From Chloroflexota bacterium (GTDB lineage: Bacteria > Chloroflexota > Chloroflexia > Chloroheliales > Chloroheliaceae), in assembly GCA_028287745.1 (NCBI GenBank), contig JAQBPB010000073.1, forward strand, positions 22,163-86,162: a stretch of DNA of 64,000 nucleotides, written 5' to 3'. Of the stretch, positions 22,654 to 30,854 are shown piece after piece (position 1 is the first letter of the stretch; every line of letters starts with the position of its first letter). The notes below the pieces were generated by a model. It did not search any database. It was not told the DNA's origin and worked only from the letters and a program-made list of their open reading frames with translations. The position numbers and the translations under genes were made by a program.

Positions 22654-23745
22654 ATGACTGAAAAACACCAACCCGCGCCCCTGGTTGTGGTCCTGGGTGC
22701 CACTGGCTACACCGGCCGGTTAGTTACGGCCCGCCTGCTGCAGACCGGCCAGCCCTTCGCGGTCGCGGGGCGCTCTCCGGAGCGCTTAAAAGAGTTACAA
22801 ATCTCCCTTAAACTACCCCCGAATATTTTGCTGATAACCGCCGACCCTACTCACCCGGAAACCCTGGGCGGGCTTTTCCGGCCGGGAGTCGGGTTGGTTA
22901 TCAACTGCGCCGGGCCGTACACCCTTTTAGGGGAGCCGGTGGTACGCGCGGCCCTGGAAGCCGGGGTAGATTACCTGGACCTCTCCGGTGAACAGGCTTA
23001 CCTGGCCGGGATAATCGAAAAATACGACGGATTGGCCCGCCAGAAAGGCTGTGCGATTATCCCGGCCTGTGGGTTTGAATACACCATGACCAACTGGGCG
23101 GCAGCCCTGGCCGCGCAAGACCTGGGACCGCTGGAAAGCCTGTGGACCGCAACCGGGATAAAAGGCGTAAAGGCCAGCCATGGCACCCAACTTTCGGTGT
23201 TTCAGGCCCTGGCAAAGCGGGGTTTAAGCTGGAAAGATGGCCGGGTAGCCGTCAAATTAGCCGCCTCCAGTCTCCGGCGAGTAGATTTCCCGCCGCCCAT
23301 CGGGCCGGGTTGGGCCGCCTGGACCCCTTTTGGTGAACTGGTTACCCTACCCCGCCATCTTGAGGTGCGGAATATCGCCAGCTATATGCGGTTTAACCCG
23401 TTCCAGGCATTTTTATTATGGTTCCTGTCACCCCTGCTGCCGCTGATAAGCCGCCTGGCCGGGCCGGTCCTTGCGCCGCTGGCGAAAGGCCCAAAGCCGG
23501 GCTACCGGGAAAACTCGCAATGGGCGGTGATGGCCCGGGCGGAAGGAACCCTGGGGCAGCGTCAGGTGACAATCCAGGGCCGAAATGTCTATGAGTTGAC
23601 CGCCATTATAGCCGCCTGGTGCGCCGGGCGAGTATTGCAACCCGGTTTCAAATTGAGCGGAGTGCTCGGCCCGGCCCAGGCTTTTGACCCGCTGGAAGCC
23701 CAGACCTACCTGGGCGAGTACGGGGTGACCTGGGAAACAACATAG
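22654..23745 (+). CDS. Saccharopine dehydrogenase-like NAD(P)-dependent reductase (trans-acting enoyl reductase type)
   Basis: The Rossmann N-terminus VVVLGATGYTGRLVTARLL (10-28) binds NAD(P)H. It is followed by LVINCAGPYTLLGEPVV, YLDLSGEQAYL and PACGFEYTMTNWAA, the pattern of the short saccharopine-reductase-like family that includes mycobacterial trans-acting enoyl reductases. The length of 363 aa is normal. A hydrophobic patch at about 250-270 (FQAFLLWFLSPLLPLI) may contact the membrane or lipid. The adjacent MaoC hydratase suggests acyl-chain or polyketide-like metabolism, but the substrate is unknown. Confidence 0.82.
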   Translation: MTEKHQPAPLVVVLGATGYTGRLVTARLLQTGQPFAVAGRSPERLKELQISLKLPPNILLITADPTHPETLGGLFRPGVGLVINCAGPYTLLGEPVVRAALEAGVDYLDLSGEQAYLAGIIEKYDGLARQKGCAIIPACGFEYTMTNWAAALAAQDLGPLESLWTATGIKGVKASHGTQLSVFQALAKRGLSWKDGRVAVKLAASSLRRVDFPPPIGPGWAAWTPFGELVTLPRHLEVRNIASYMRFNPFQAFLLWFLSPLLPLISRLAGPVLAPLAKGPKPGYRENSQWAVMARAEGTLGQRQVTIQGRNVYELTAIIAAWCAGRVLQPGFKLSGVLGPAQAFDPLEAQTYLGEYGVTWETT

Positions 23746-23756
23746 TGAATAATGCT

Positions 23757-23866
23757 GTGTAAAGCAAGATTTGCCACTTCATCCTTCTTCCAGGAAAGGC
23801 AACATTCAAGCCTGTCATTCCGAGCCAAGTCGAGGAATCCGGGTACATCCTGGGTGCCATTGGCGT
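23757..23866 (+). repeat. Dispersed intergenic repeat, copy A
   Basis: Begins TGTAAAGCAAGATTTGCCAC, includes CCAGGAAAGGCAAC and CCTGTCATTCCGAG. The same order of words occurs at 40027-40154 (copy C) and, inverted, at 23925-24058 (copy B). Confidence 0.7.
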
Positions 23867-23924
23867 ATATCACCTAACTAGACTACAGGTCAAGACAAGG
23901 TGGCATCCGGGCTAATTTTCGCCT

Positions 23925-24058
23925 TTACGGTAGCCCACCGGGCCGCGGGTACCCTCTGGGTGCCTTCGCTTCGGCGCAGGATGACATGGCTCGAGGGTTG
24001 CCGATGTAGTTAAACAGAGGCGTGTCAAAACTTGCCTTACGCAGCGCTCAGGATAACA
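23925..24058 (-). repeat. Dispersed intergenic repeat, copy B
   Basis: Read on the minus strand it has GTAAGGCAAGTTTTGACAC, CTCTGTTTAAC, TGTCATCCTG, GAAGGCACCCAGAGGGTAC and CGGCCCGGTGGG in the same order as copy C. It faces copy A as an inverted pair. Confidence 0.7.
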
Positions 24059-24147
24059 ATGCAAGATGGAACCTCCTATAATGAAGCAAAACTATGTTAA
24101 ATCTTGCTTAACGAAGCAATAATTCTCTGCCGGTATGATTTAAACCA

Positions 24148-24176
24148 TTGACACCTTTTTAGAAGTGGAGTATAGT
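24148..24176 (+). promoter_or_regulatory. Near-consensus promoter of the leader-peptide/RIO-kinase unit
   Basis: -35 TTGACA (24148-24153), 17-bp spacer, -10 TATAGT (24171-24176). The leader to the small ORF is about 75 nt. Confidence 0.8.
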
Positions 24177-24257
24177 ATGTCTAGCTAACCAATTGTAGGC
24201 TTTGCCCTGGATTAGCGGTGAAATAGTAAGTATATTTAAATCATAGGAGGTAATAAT

Positions 24258-24323
24258 ATGGCTGTTTTAACTTCTAAAGTTATCAGGTTTACCGGAGATT
24301 TTTTTAAGCATTTAAGGAGTTAA
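24258..24323 (+). CDS. 21-residue leader peptide before the RIO kinase
   Basis: ATG at 24258 is preceded by a near-perfect AGGAGG ribosome-binding site (24246-24250 region) and followed by 20 sense codons to TAA at 24321-24323. The peptide begins MAVLTSKVIRFTG and ends FKHLRS; it is basic and partly hydrophobic. The stop lies 4 nt before the TTG start of the kinase, and the kinase ribosome-binding site (AAGGAG) lies inside the last codons of the peptide, a layout for translational coupling. No family recognised. Confidence 0.6.
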   Translation: MAVLTSKVIRFTGDFFKHLRS

Positions 24324-24327
24324 AGGA

Positions 24328-25299
24328 TTGCCCAGATACAGAGAAATAACCGACGATAACGAAGATTATTCCGATTACGTCCAGGTCCGCCCGCCAAAGG
24401 TCCAGCTGGGGCCGAAAAAAACCCCTAGTGAAATACTCGGCGAAATAGTGGAAGCGACCGGCCTGGAAGACGGGTTTAACCCCACTTTCCAACCCGCTAA
24501 ATACGAAAAAGTCTGGCTGCTATCCTCGTTAGGGGTATTCTACGAGCAGCACCTTATTAATGATGTCCTGGCCCAGGTTAAGGGCGGCAAAGAAGCCACG
24601 GTCTACCGCTGCATGGCTTACCCGGAAACCGGCCTGGAACTGGTCGCGGCGAAAGTCTACCGGCCCCGCCAGTTCCGCAACCTGCGCAACGATAAAATGT
24701 ACCGGGAAGGCCGCGAGATGCTGACCGGGGAAGGCCGCGCCATCAAGCGCACCGACCACCGGATAATGCGCGCCATCGGCAAAAAGACCACTTTTGGTGA
24801 GCAGGTCCAGCACACTTCCTGGCTTCTGTACGAATATACGACCCTGGAAAAACTGCATGCGGCCGGGGCGGCCGTACCCCAACCCTTTGCCGTTTCTGAC
24901 AACGTGATCGTTATGGAATACCGGGGCGATTACCACCGGGCAGCACCTACGCTACAGGAGAGTGTTCTGCCGCAAAACCAGGCCCAGGCTTTCTTCGAGG
25001 AAGTCCTGCGTAACATTGAACTGATGCTACAACACGGCCTGGTCCACGGCGACCTCTCGGCGTATAACATTCTCTACTGGGACAACCGGCTGACCCTGAT
25101 AGACTTTCCCCAGGTGACGGATATTCGCTCGAACCCGAATGCTCGCTTTATCCTGGAGCGCGACCTCAAACGCGTCTGTGAGTATTTCGACCGCTACGAT
25201 GTGAAAAGCGATTGGTTTAAGCTGGCAAAGGACTTCTGGGAGAAGTACGCCGAACCCGAATTGGAAGTAGAAAACTTGCTGGCGGATTTGAGCGAGTAG
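24328..25299 (+). CDS. RIO1-like atypical protein kinase
   Basis: Atypical serine kinase; in archaea and eukaryotes RIO kinases act in small-subunit ribosome maturation, while the bacterial role is unclear. Seen: VKGGKEATVYRCM (phosphate-binding strand), LVAAKVYRP with the ATP-anchoring Lys, VIVMEYRGD hinge, the catalytic loop LVHGDLSAYNILYW (Asp and Asn), and LIDFPQVTD, where IDFPQ is the RIO1 form of the metal-binding motif. The length of 323 aa fits. It starts with TTG at 24328 just after the leader peptide. No ribosomal gene lies next to it, and a terminator follows. Confidence 0.88.
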   Translation: MPRYREITDDNEDYSDYVQVRPPKVQLGPKKTPSEILGEIVEATGLEDGFNPTFQPAKYEKVWLLSSLGVFYEQHLINDVLAQVKGGKEATVYRCMAYPETGLELVAAKVYRPRQFRNLRNDKMYREGREMLTGEGRAIKRTDHRIMRAIGKKTTFGEQVQHTSWLLYEYTTLEKLHAAGAAVPQPFAVSDNVIVMEYRGDYHRAAPTLQESVLPQNQAQAFFEEVLRNIELMLQHGLVHGDLSAYNILYWDNRLTLIDFPQVTDIRSNPNARFILERDLKRVCEYFDRYDVKSDWFKLAKDFWEKYAEPELEVENLLADLSE

Positions 25300-25319
25300 A
25301 ACCCTATAACGTGAATATT

Positions 25320-25364
25320 CCGGCCCGTACTTTCAACTTTATGAAAGTCCGGGCCGTTTTATTT
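25320..25364 (+). terminator. Intrinsic terminator after RIO kinase
   Basis: CGGCCCG-t-ACTTTC pairs with GAAAGT-c-CGGGCCG and is followed by TTTTATTT (25357-25364). Confidence 0.92.
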
Positions 25365-25413
25365 GACCCGGACTGGAAAACTAAAAGCCGCTGATTACGG
25401 GCGGCAAATATGC

Positions 25414-25419
25414 TACAAT
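25414..25419 (+). promoter_or_regulatory. Extended -10 promoter before rsmE
   Basis: TGCTACAAT: -10 TACAAT with TGn, about 45 bp before the start at 25464. No good -35. Confidence 0.5.
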
Positions 25420-25463
25420 CAGGCAGGTTGTGAGATTATTAAAACAGGTGGATTTAAGCATTC

Positions 25464-26192
25464 GTGAATCATTTTTTTGTTGAACCGGCCCTGGTGACCG
25501 GGCCGGAAGTCAGACTTGAGGGCGAAATCGCCCACCAGTTAAGCCGGGTGCTGCGACTGGAACCGGGCGCGACAATTCTGCTGCTGGACGGGCAGGGTTT
25601 TGAATACCTGGTCGAACTGAGCACGGTCCAGCGCCAGGGCAAAGCGGATATTGTTACAGGCCGGGTGCTGGAGCGCCGGGCCGCGTCCGGAGAACCCAGG
25701 GTTCGCCTGACGCTCTACCAGGCCCTGGTAAAAGGCGAGAAATTCGATTATATCCTGCAAAAAGGGACCGAAATTGGTATCAGCCGTTTCGTGCCGCTCC
25801 TGACCGAACGCTGTGTCGGGCAGACCGCCCGGCCCGACCGCTGGAAGAAAATTATCCGGGAGGCGGCCGAACAATCGCACCGGGGAACCTTGCCGGGACT
25901 GGTCGAGCAGCCGCTTAAACTCTCGGAAGCCCTTGAACGGATAAAAGCCGGGAACGAAACCGCCTTCATGGCCTGGGAAGAAGAACAGGAACTGAGTTTT
26001 CACCAGTTGCCGGACGGCCTGACCGAATTGTCCATCCTGATCGGCCCGGAGGGCGGCTTTTCTAAAAATGAAGCGGCCCAGGCGCTGGCCGCCGGGGTCC
26101 GGTCCATCAGCCTGGGGAAACGCATCCTGCGGGCCGAAACCGCCGGGCCAATCGCCGCCGCGCTAGCTCTCTACCAGCTAGGTGATATATAG
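25464..26192 (+). CDS. rsmE: 16S rRNA (uracil-1498-N3)-methyltransferase RsmE
   Basis: SPOUT-class methyltransferase for U1498 of 16S rRNA. Seen: the PUA-like N-terminus MNHFFVEPALVTGPEVRLEG, then ALVKGEKFDYILQKGTEIGI, RWKKIIREAAEQSHRG, LIGPEGGFSKNEAAQAL (SAM-binding knot) and SLGKRILRAETAGPIAA. The length of 242 aa is typical. The start is GTG at 25464. The purine genes begin 200 bp downstream. Confidence 0.94.
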   Translation: MNHFFVEPALVTGPEVRLEGEIAHQLSRVLRLEPGATILLLDGQGFEYLVELSTVQRQGKADIVTGRVLERRAASGEPRVRLTLYQALVKGEKFDYILQKGTEIGISRFVPLLTERCVGQTARPDRWKKIIREAAEQSHRGTLPGLVEQPLKLSEALERIKAGNETAFMAWEEEQELSFHQLPDGLTELSILIGPEGGFSKNEAAQALAAGVRSISLGKRILRAETAGPIAAALALYQLGDI

Positions 26193-26393
26193 AAATTTGA
26201 GACAGAGCTTTACCGTTGAACGTAGTTTTCAGCACGTAGTTACAAAAGTTATAAGTAATAAGTGCCAGGTAATCCAGACAGGCACCAGGAAAACAAATAA
26301 GGAGCGAGGACCGGAAGCGAGATAATGGAAATGAGAAAGTTAAACCGTTTCGTGTTATCCGTTTAACGTGCTACGCTTTGCGGATAGGGGAAA

Positions 26394-27053
26394 ATGGGAC
26401 AATCCAGGAAAATCAGGTTAGGGGTATTGATGGGCGGCGGAAGCCGGTTGCCGGGAATTGTAGACGGGGTTAACCGGCCAGGGTCCCTGGCTGAAATCAG
26501 CCTGATATTAAGTTTTAAGAAAAAGTCGGCGGGCCTGGATTGGGCGCTGGAACAGGGCTTGCCCGCCCGGGCCTGGCGCTGGTCGGAGTGGAAAGCCAGC
26601 GGGCGCAGCCGCGAGGAGTACGACCAAGCGCTGGCGGAACTTCTGGATGAAAACGGGATAGAACTGATCGTGCTGGCCGGTTGGGGACTTTTGCTCTCAC
26701 CGGCCTTTATTGAGCGCTTCAAAGGCCGGATAATCAATGTCCACCCGGCCCTGCTGACCGAGACTTTTGAAAAATATGTTACCCTTTCGGATGGGCGGTC
26801 TATCGAAGTCTTCCGGGGCAATAACGCGATTGAACTGGCCCTGGCGGCCGGGGTGGATACCACTGGTTGTACGGTCCACTACGTGACCGAGCAAATGGAT
26901 GCCGGGCCGGTGCTACTCAAACAAGAAGTTCCCATCCTGCCTAACGACAATTTTGACAGCCTGGCCGAGCGTATCCATGCTATGGAGGACCGCTTGCTGC
27001 CGGAAGGCATTGAACTGGCTTGCCAGCGAATTTTAACAGGAGACCGGGTGTGA
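26394..27053 (+). CDS. purN: Phosphoribosylglycinamide formyltransferase PurN
   Basis: Transfers a formyl group from 10-formyl-THF to GAR, step 3 of purine synthesis. Catalytic residues are present: Asn and His in GRIINVHPALL, Asp in HYVTEQMDAGPVLLKQ. N-terminal IRLGVLMGGGSRLPGIVD replaces the usual GSGSN phosphate loop with GGGSR. About 16 residues are inserted between HPALL and EVFRGNNAIELAL, where the common form has a short PxFPG turn. The length is 219 aa. The ATG has AGGGGA upstream. It overlaps purD by 4 nt, so N-D-F-M form one operon. Confidence 0.9.
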   Translation: MGQSRKIRLGVLMGGGSRLPGIVDGVNRPGSLAEISLILSFKKKSAGLDWALEQGLPARAWRWSEWKASGRSREEYDQALAELLDENGIELIVLAGWGLLLSPAFIERFKGRIINVHPALLTETFEKYVTLSDGRSIEVFRGNNAIELALAAGVDTTGCTVHYVTEQMDAGPVLLKQEVPILPNDNFDSLAERIHAMEDRLLPEGIELACQRILTGDRV

Positions 27054-28345
27054 AAAATGTATTGATTATCGGTGGTGGTGGCCGGGAACACGCGCTGGGT
27101 TGGGCTTTAAGCCGCTCGCAGACCGGAGTTAACCTGTTTTTTGCGCCAGGTAACGCCGGGACAGCCGGGCTGCCGCGCGCCCATAATTTAGCCCTGGGCG
27201 CGGAAGAGGTAGAGGCTTTAACGTTGCACGCCCTGGAACATCGGCCGGACCTGGTAGTGGTTGGCCCGGAAGTGCCGTTGGCTGCCGGGTTAGCCGATAA
27301 TCTGCGCGATGCCGGGTTAGCGGTCTTTGGTCCGGGCGCGGTGGGTGCCAGGCTGGAAGCCAGCAAAAGCTGGGCGAAAAACTTTATGCAGCGCCACAAC
27401 ATCCCGACGGCGGCCCAGAAGATTTTCGAAGAAACCCAACCCGCCCTGCAGTACCTGGAAGAACAGACCGGGCCTTTTGTAATAAAAGCGGACGGCCTGG
27501 CCGCCGGTAAAGGTGTGCTGGTTACCGGCGACCTGCTGGAAGCCCGGAAATTCGTACAGGAAGCCCTGGGCGGCGATCTTTTCGGCCAGGCCGGGCGGCT
27601 GATTCTAATCGAGGAATTTATGACCGGGTTAGAAGTATCTATCCTGGCCCTGTGTGATACGGTTTCAAAAGTAATTATCCCCCTTGAACCGGCCTCCGAT
27701 TACAAGCGGGCTTTCGACGGCGACCAGGGACCAAATACCGGCGGGATGGGCGCCTACTCGCCACCGGGCTTTATGACACCCGAACTGCGCCAGCGAATAG
27801 ATACCGAAATCTTACAACCCACCTTAAACGGCCTTATTGCCGAGGGGATTGACTACCGGGGCATCGTCTACGCCGGGCTGATGATTACGCCGCAGGGGCC
27901 TAAAGTAGTCGAGTATAACTGCCGCTTTGGCGACCCTGAGACCCAATCGCTCATACCCCGCCTGGAATCGGATATTTTTGAAGTCCTGGACTATACTGCC
28001 CGGGGGAAACTGGCCGAGTTGCCGCCTTTGCAGTGGAAACCGGGCGTTAGCGTGGGCGTGGTGCTGGCTTCGGGAGGCTATCCCGGCCCGTATGCCAAGG
28101 GCCGCCCGGTTAGCGGCCTGGAGAATTTTGACAACTCGGGGGAGGTTTTTCTGTTCCACGCCGGGACCGGTTTTGGCCCAAATGGCAAAGTTGTGACCGC
28201 CGGAGGACGAGTTTTTAACCTTATTGTACTAGGTGAAGAAATGGCAAATGCCAGGCAACACGTGTATAATATACTGGACGAAGATGTTATTCGGTTTGAA
28301 GGCTTAAACTATCGTCGCGATATTGCGGCGAGGGAAGTAGAGTAA
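27050..28345 (+). CDS. purD: Phosphoribosylamine-glycine ligase PurD
   Basis: ATP-grasp ligase joining glycine to phosphoribosylamine, step 2 of purine synthesis. Seen: N-terminal VLIIGGGGREHALGWAL, the ATP-grasp loop FVIKADGLAAGKGVLV, LEVSILALCD, GPNTGGMGAYSPPGF and VVEYNCRFGDPETQ. The start is GTG at 27050 with AGGAG 6 nt upstream, overlapping the purN stop (GTGA). An earlier in-frame codon at 27020 would give an unlikely longer overlap. The length of 431 aa is normal. purF follows 2 nt after the stop. Confidence 0.95.
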   Translation: MKNVLIIGGGGREHALGWALSRSQTGVNLFFAPGNAGTAGLPRAHNLALGAEEVEALTLHALEHRPDLVVVGPEVPLAAGLADNLRDAGLAVFGPGAVGARLEASKSWAKNFMQRHNIPTAAQKIFEETQPALQYLEEQTGPFVIKADGLAAGKGVLVTGDLLEARKFVQEALGGDLFGQAGRLILIEEFMTGLEVSILALCDTVSKVIIPLEPASDYKRAFDGDQGPNTGGMGAYSPPGFMTPELRQRIDTEILQPTLNGLIAEGIDYRGIVYAGLMITPQGPKVVEYNCRFGDPETQSLIPRLESDIFEVLDYTARGKLAELPPLQWKPGVSVGVVLASGGYPGPYAKGRPVSGLENFDNSGEVFLFHAGTGFGPNGKVVTAGGRVFNLIVLGEEMANARQHVYNILDEDVIRFEGLNYRRDIAAREVE

Positions 28346-28347
28346 TT

Positions 28348-29796
28348 TTGAATAATATCGAACGAGAAGACAAGCTAAAAGACGAATGTGGGGTTTTCGG
28401 AGTAATTACCACACAACGTCAGGTAGCTCGTTTAATCCATTTTGGCCTGTTTGCCCTGCAGCACCGGGGGCAAGAAAGTGCCGGGATGGCTATCTGGGAC
28501 GGTAAAGACCTGAATGTCCGCAAGGGCATGGGGTTGGTCTCAGATGTATTCGATGATAAAAACCTGGAAAGCTTAAAAGGACATTGGGGAGTAGGACATG
28601 TCCGCTACAGCACAACCGGCGGCAGCCTGTTACAAAACGCCGGGCCTTTCGCTGTAGATAGCAACCTGGGCTTCCTGGTAGTCGCGCACAACGGCAATGT
28701 AGTTAATGCCAGCGAACTACGCGACGAAATGATCTCCCAAAACGTACGCTTCAATTCAACCACCGATAGCGAAGTTATTACCCAGGTCCTGGCCCGTGCG
28801 CCGGGCAATACCTGGCCTGAAAAATTAAAGGCCGGGGCCTCGCGCCTGCGCGGTGCTTTTAGCCTGGCTGTCCTCACCAACGAAAATTTATTTGCCGTAC
28901 GCGACCCTTTTGGCATTCGCCCGCTTTGCATCGGCCATATGCCTGATGGCGAAGGCTGGGTAGTTGCCAGCGAAACCTGCGCCCTCGATACGGTTGGGGC
29001 CGCGCACGAACGTGAAGTCGCGCCAGGTGAGATTATCGCCCTGACCGATTCCGGCTATGAGATTATCGACCAGTTGGAGCCCTGGGAAGCGCCCGAACAC
29101 AAGGCCGCGCTTTGTGCCGCTGAAATGTTTTATATCGCCCGGCCCGACAGCGTAATTGCCAACAAGTCAGTCTATATGGTCCGCGAGAACCTGGGCCGCT
29201 ACCTGGCGAAAGAACACCCGGTAGAAGCCGACCTGGTAATCGGTGTGCCGGACAGCGGTATCCCGGCGGCCACCGGCTTTGCCGAACAAAGCGGCCTGCC
29301 CTACAAAGAGGGCCTCATTAAGAACCGCTACATCGGCCGGACCTTTATTCAACCGGACCAGCAGATGCGCCGCCGGAGCGTTCAGTTAAAACTGAACCCG
29401 TTGCGCCCGATGCTGGAAGGCAAGCGCGTAATCGTAGTGGACGACTCAATCGTCCGGGGCAACACAACCAAAGGTATCATTCATATGCTGCGGACGGTCG
29501 GTGGCGCCAAAGAAGTCCACCTGCGCATTAGTGCGCCGCCTATCCTGCATCCCTGTGTGCTGGGTATTGATACCGGCACCTATGAAGAACTTATCGGTAA
29601 CCGCCTGACCATAGATGAAATCCGGGAATACGTCGATGCCGACTCGCTGGGTTATCTTTCGACCGAAAATTTCGCCGAAGCGACCGGCCTGGCCCGCGAT
29701 AGTATTTGCCTGGCCTGTTTCAACGGCCGCTATCCGATAGACTTCAAATACCAACCGGGCGGGGCCAAGAAAGCCCTGGAAATCAACCGGGTTTAA
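28348..29796 (+). CDS. purF: Amidophosphoribosyltransferase PurF
   Basis: First committed step of purine synthesis: PRPP plus glutamine to phosphoribosylamine. A short propeptide precedes the catalytic cysteine in DECGVFGVITT. The Ntn domain shows HRGQESAGMA and GHVRYSTTG; the PRPP site is VIVVDDSIVRGNTT. CLACFNGRYPIDF near the C-terminus matches the CxxC ligands of the 4Fe-4S cluster in the Bacillus type. Length 482 aa; TTG start at 28348. The last residues lead 9-12 bp into purM. Confidence 0.95.
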   Translation: MNNIEREDKLKDECGVFGVITTQRQVARLIHFGLFALQHRGQESAGMAIWDGKDLNVRKGMGLVSDVFDDKNLESLKGHWGVGHVRYSTTGGSLLQNAGPFAVDSNLGFLVVAHNGNVVNASELRDEMISQNVRFNSTTDSEVITQVLARAPGNTWPEKLKAGASRLRGAFSLAVLTNENLFAVRDPFGIRPLCIGHMPDGEGWVVASETCALDTVGAAHEREVAPGEIIALTDSGYEIIDQLEPWEAPEHKAALCAAEMFYIARPDSVIANKSVYMVRENLGRYLAKEHPVEADLVIGVPDSGIPAATGFAEQSGLPYKEGLIKNRYIGRTFIQPDQQMRRRSVQLKLNPLRPMLEGKRVIVVDDSIVRGNTTKGIIHMLRTVGGAKEVHLRISAPPILHPCVLGIDTGTYEELIGNRLTIDEIREYVDADSLGYLSTENFAEATGLARDSICLACFNGRYPIDFKYQPGGAKKALEINRV

Positions 29797-29808
29797 CCAA
29801 GAGGAATG

Positions 29809-30819
29809 ATGCCTGAACATAATTTGACTTACAAATCAGCCGGAGTGGACGTTGAGGCGGGGGATGATGCCAGCCGCCGCGCGGCCAACCTGGCCCGCAC
29901 GACTTACCGGCCGGAAATAACCGAGCTGGGTGGCATCGCCTTTTTTGACGGGCGCTTTCAGAAGTATAAAGAGCCGCTCTTGCTGGGCGGCAGCGATGGG
30001 GTCGGCACGAAATTAAAAATCGCTTTCGAAATGGGTATCCACGACACGGTCGGCATTGACCTGGTCGCCATGAGCGTAAATGACGTGGCCCGGCGCGGCG
30101 GTGAACCCCTGGTTTTCTTGCCTTACTTTGCCACTTCCCAGCTTGACCCGGACGTGGCCGAGCAGGTCGCGGCGGGTGTCGCAGAAGGCTGCCGCCAGGC
30201 CAATTGCAGCATTATCGGCGGCGAGACGGCCGAACTGCCCAACTTCTACCAACCAGGCGAGTACGACCTGGCCGGGGCGGCCTTTGGCGTGGTCGAAAAG
30301 AGCCGGGTAATTACCGGCGAAGCTATCCAGGCCGGGGATGTTATCCTGGGCCTGGCTTCCAGCGGAATGCATTCCAACGGGTTTTCGCTGGCCCGCAAGG
30401 TTTTACAGGCCGAGTACACCCTGCAACAGTATGTCCCGCAACTTGGGGCGACCCTGGGAAAAGTGCTGCTAACGCCTACCCGTATTTATGTAAAGTCAAT
30501 CCTGGCCGCTTTAGAAGCCGGGGCTAATTTGCACGGCCTGGCCCATATCACCGGCGGCGGCTTCCGCAAGCTGGAAAAGATTGTACCGGGACATTTGCAG
30601 GCTGAAATTGACTTTAGCACCTGGCCTCGACCGGCCCTCTTTAGCCTGATCCAGGAAACCGGACAGGTCGAAGAAACCGAAATGCGGGGCGCTTTCAACC
30701 TGGGTATCGGCTTTGCGGCGGTGGTCCCGGCAAGCGAGGCCGAAGCGGTCACGCGAGTCTTTGAAACGGCCGGTGAAACAGTCTTTAAGATTGGTTCGGT
30801 CCAGGCCCGGCTTAATTAA
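29809..30819 (+). CDS. purM: Phosphoribosylformylglycinamidine cyclo-ligase PurM
   Basis: ATP-dependent ring closure to AIR, step 5 of purine synthesis. Seen: LTYKSAGVDVEAGDDASRR, LLLGGSDGVGTKLKIAFE, GIDLVAMSVNDVARRGGEPL, IIGGETAELPNFYQPGEYD and LASSGMHSNGFSLARKVL. The length of about 336 aa is normal. Two adjacent ATG codons exist (29806, 29809); the AAGAGGA ribosome-binding site touches the first, so the second has the better spacing. It is the last gene of the purine run. Confidence 0.95.
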   Translation: MPEHNLTYKSAGVDVEAGDDASRRAANLARTTYRPEITELGGIAFFDGRFQKYKEPLLLGGSDGVGTKLKIAFEMGIHDTVGIDLVAMSVNDVARRGGEPLVFLPYFATSQLDPDVAEQVAAGVAEGCRQANCSIIGGETAELPNFYQPGEYDLAGAAFGVVEKSRVITGEAIQAGDVILGLASSGMHSNGFSLARKVLQAEYTLQQYVPQLGATLGKVLLTPTRIYVKSILAALEAGANLHGLAHITGGGFRKLEKIVPGHLQAEIDFSTWPRPALFSLIQETGQVEETEMRGAFNLGIGFAAVVPASEAEAVTRVFETAGETVFKIGSVQARLN

Positions 30820-30854
30820 TAAACTGCTCCTCATTTATCAGGTAGAAAAAACTA

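Larger units (their letters stand above)
23746..24257. other. 512-bp intergenic region holding a paired repeat element
   Basis: No gene seen. Contains two copies of a dispersed repeat in inverted orientation (23757-23866 and 23925-24058) and, at its right end, the promoter of the leader-peptide/RIO-kinase unit. Confidence 0.7.
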
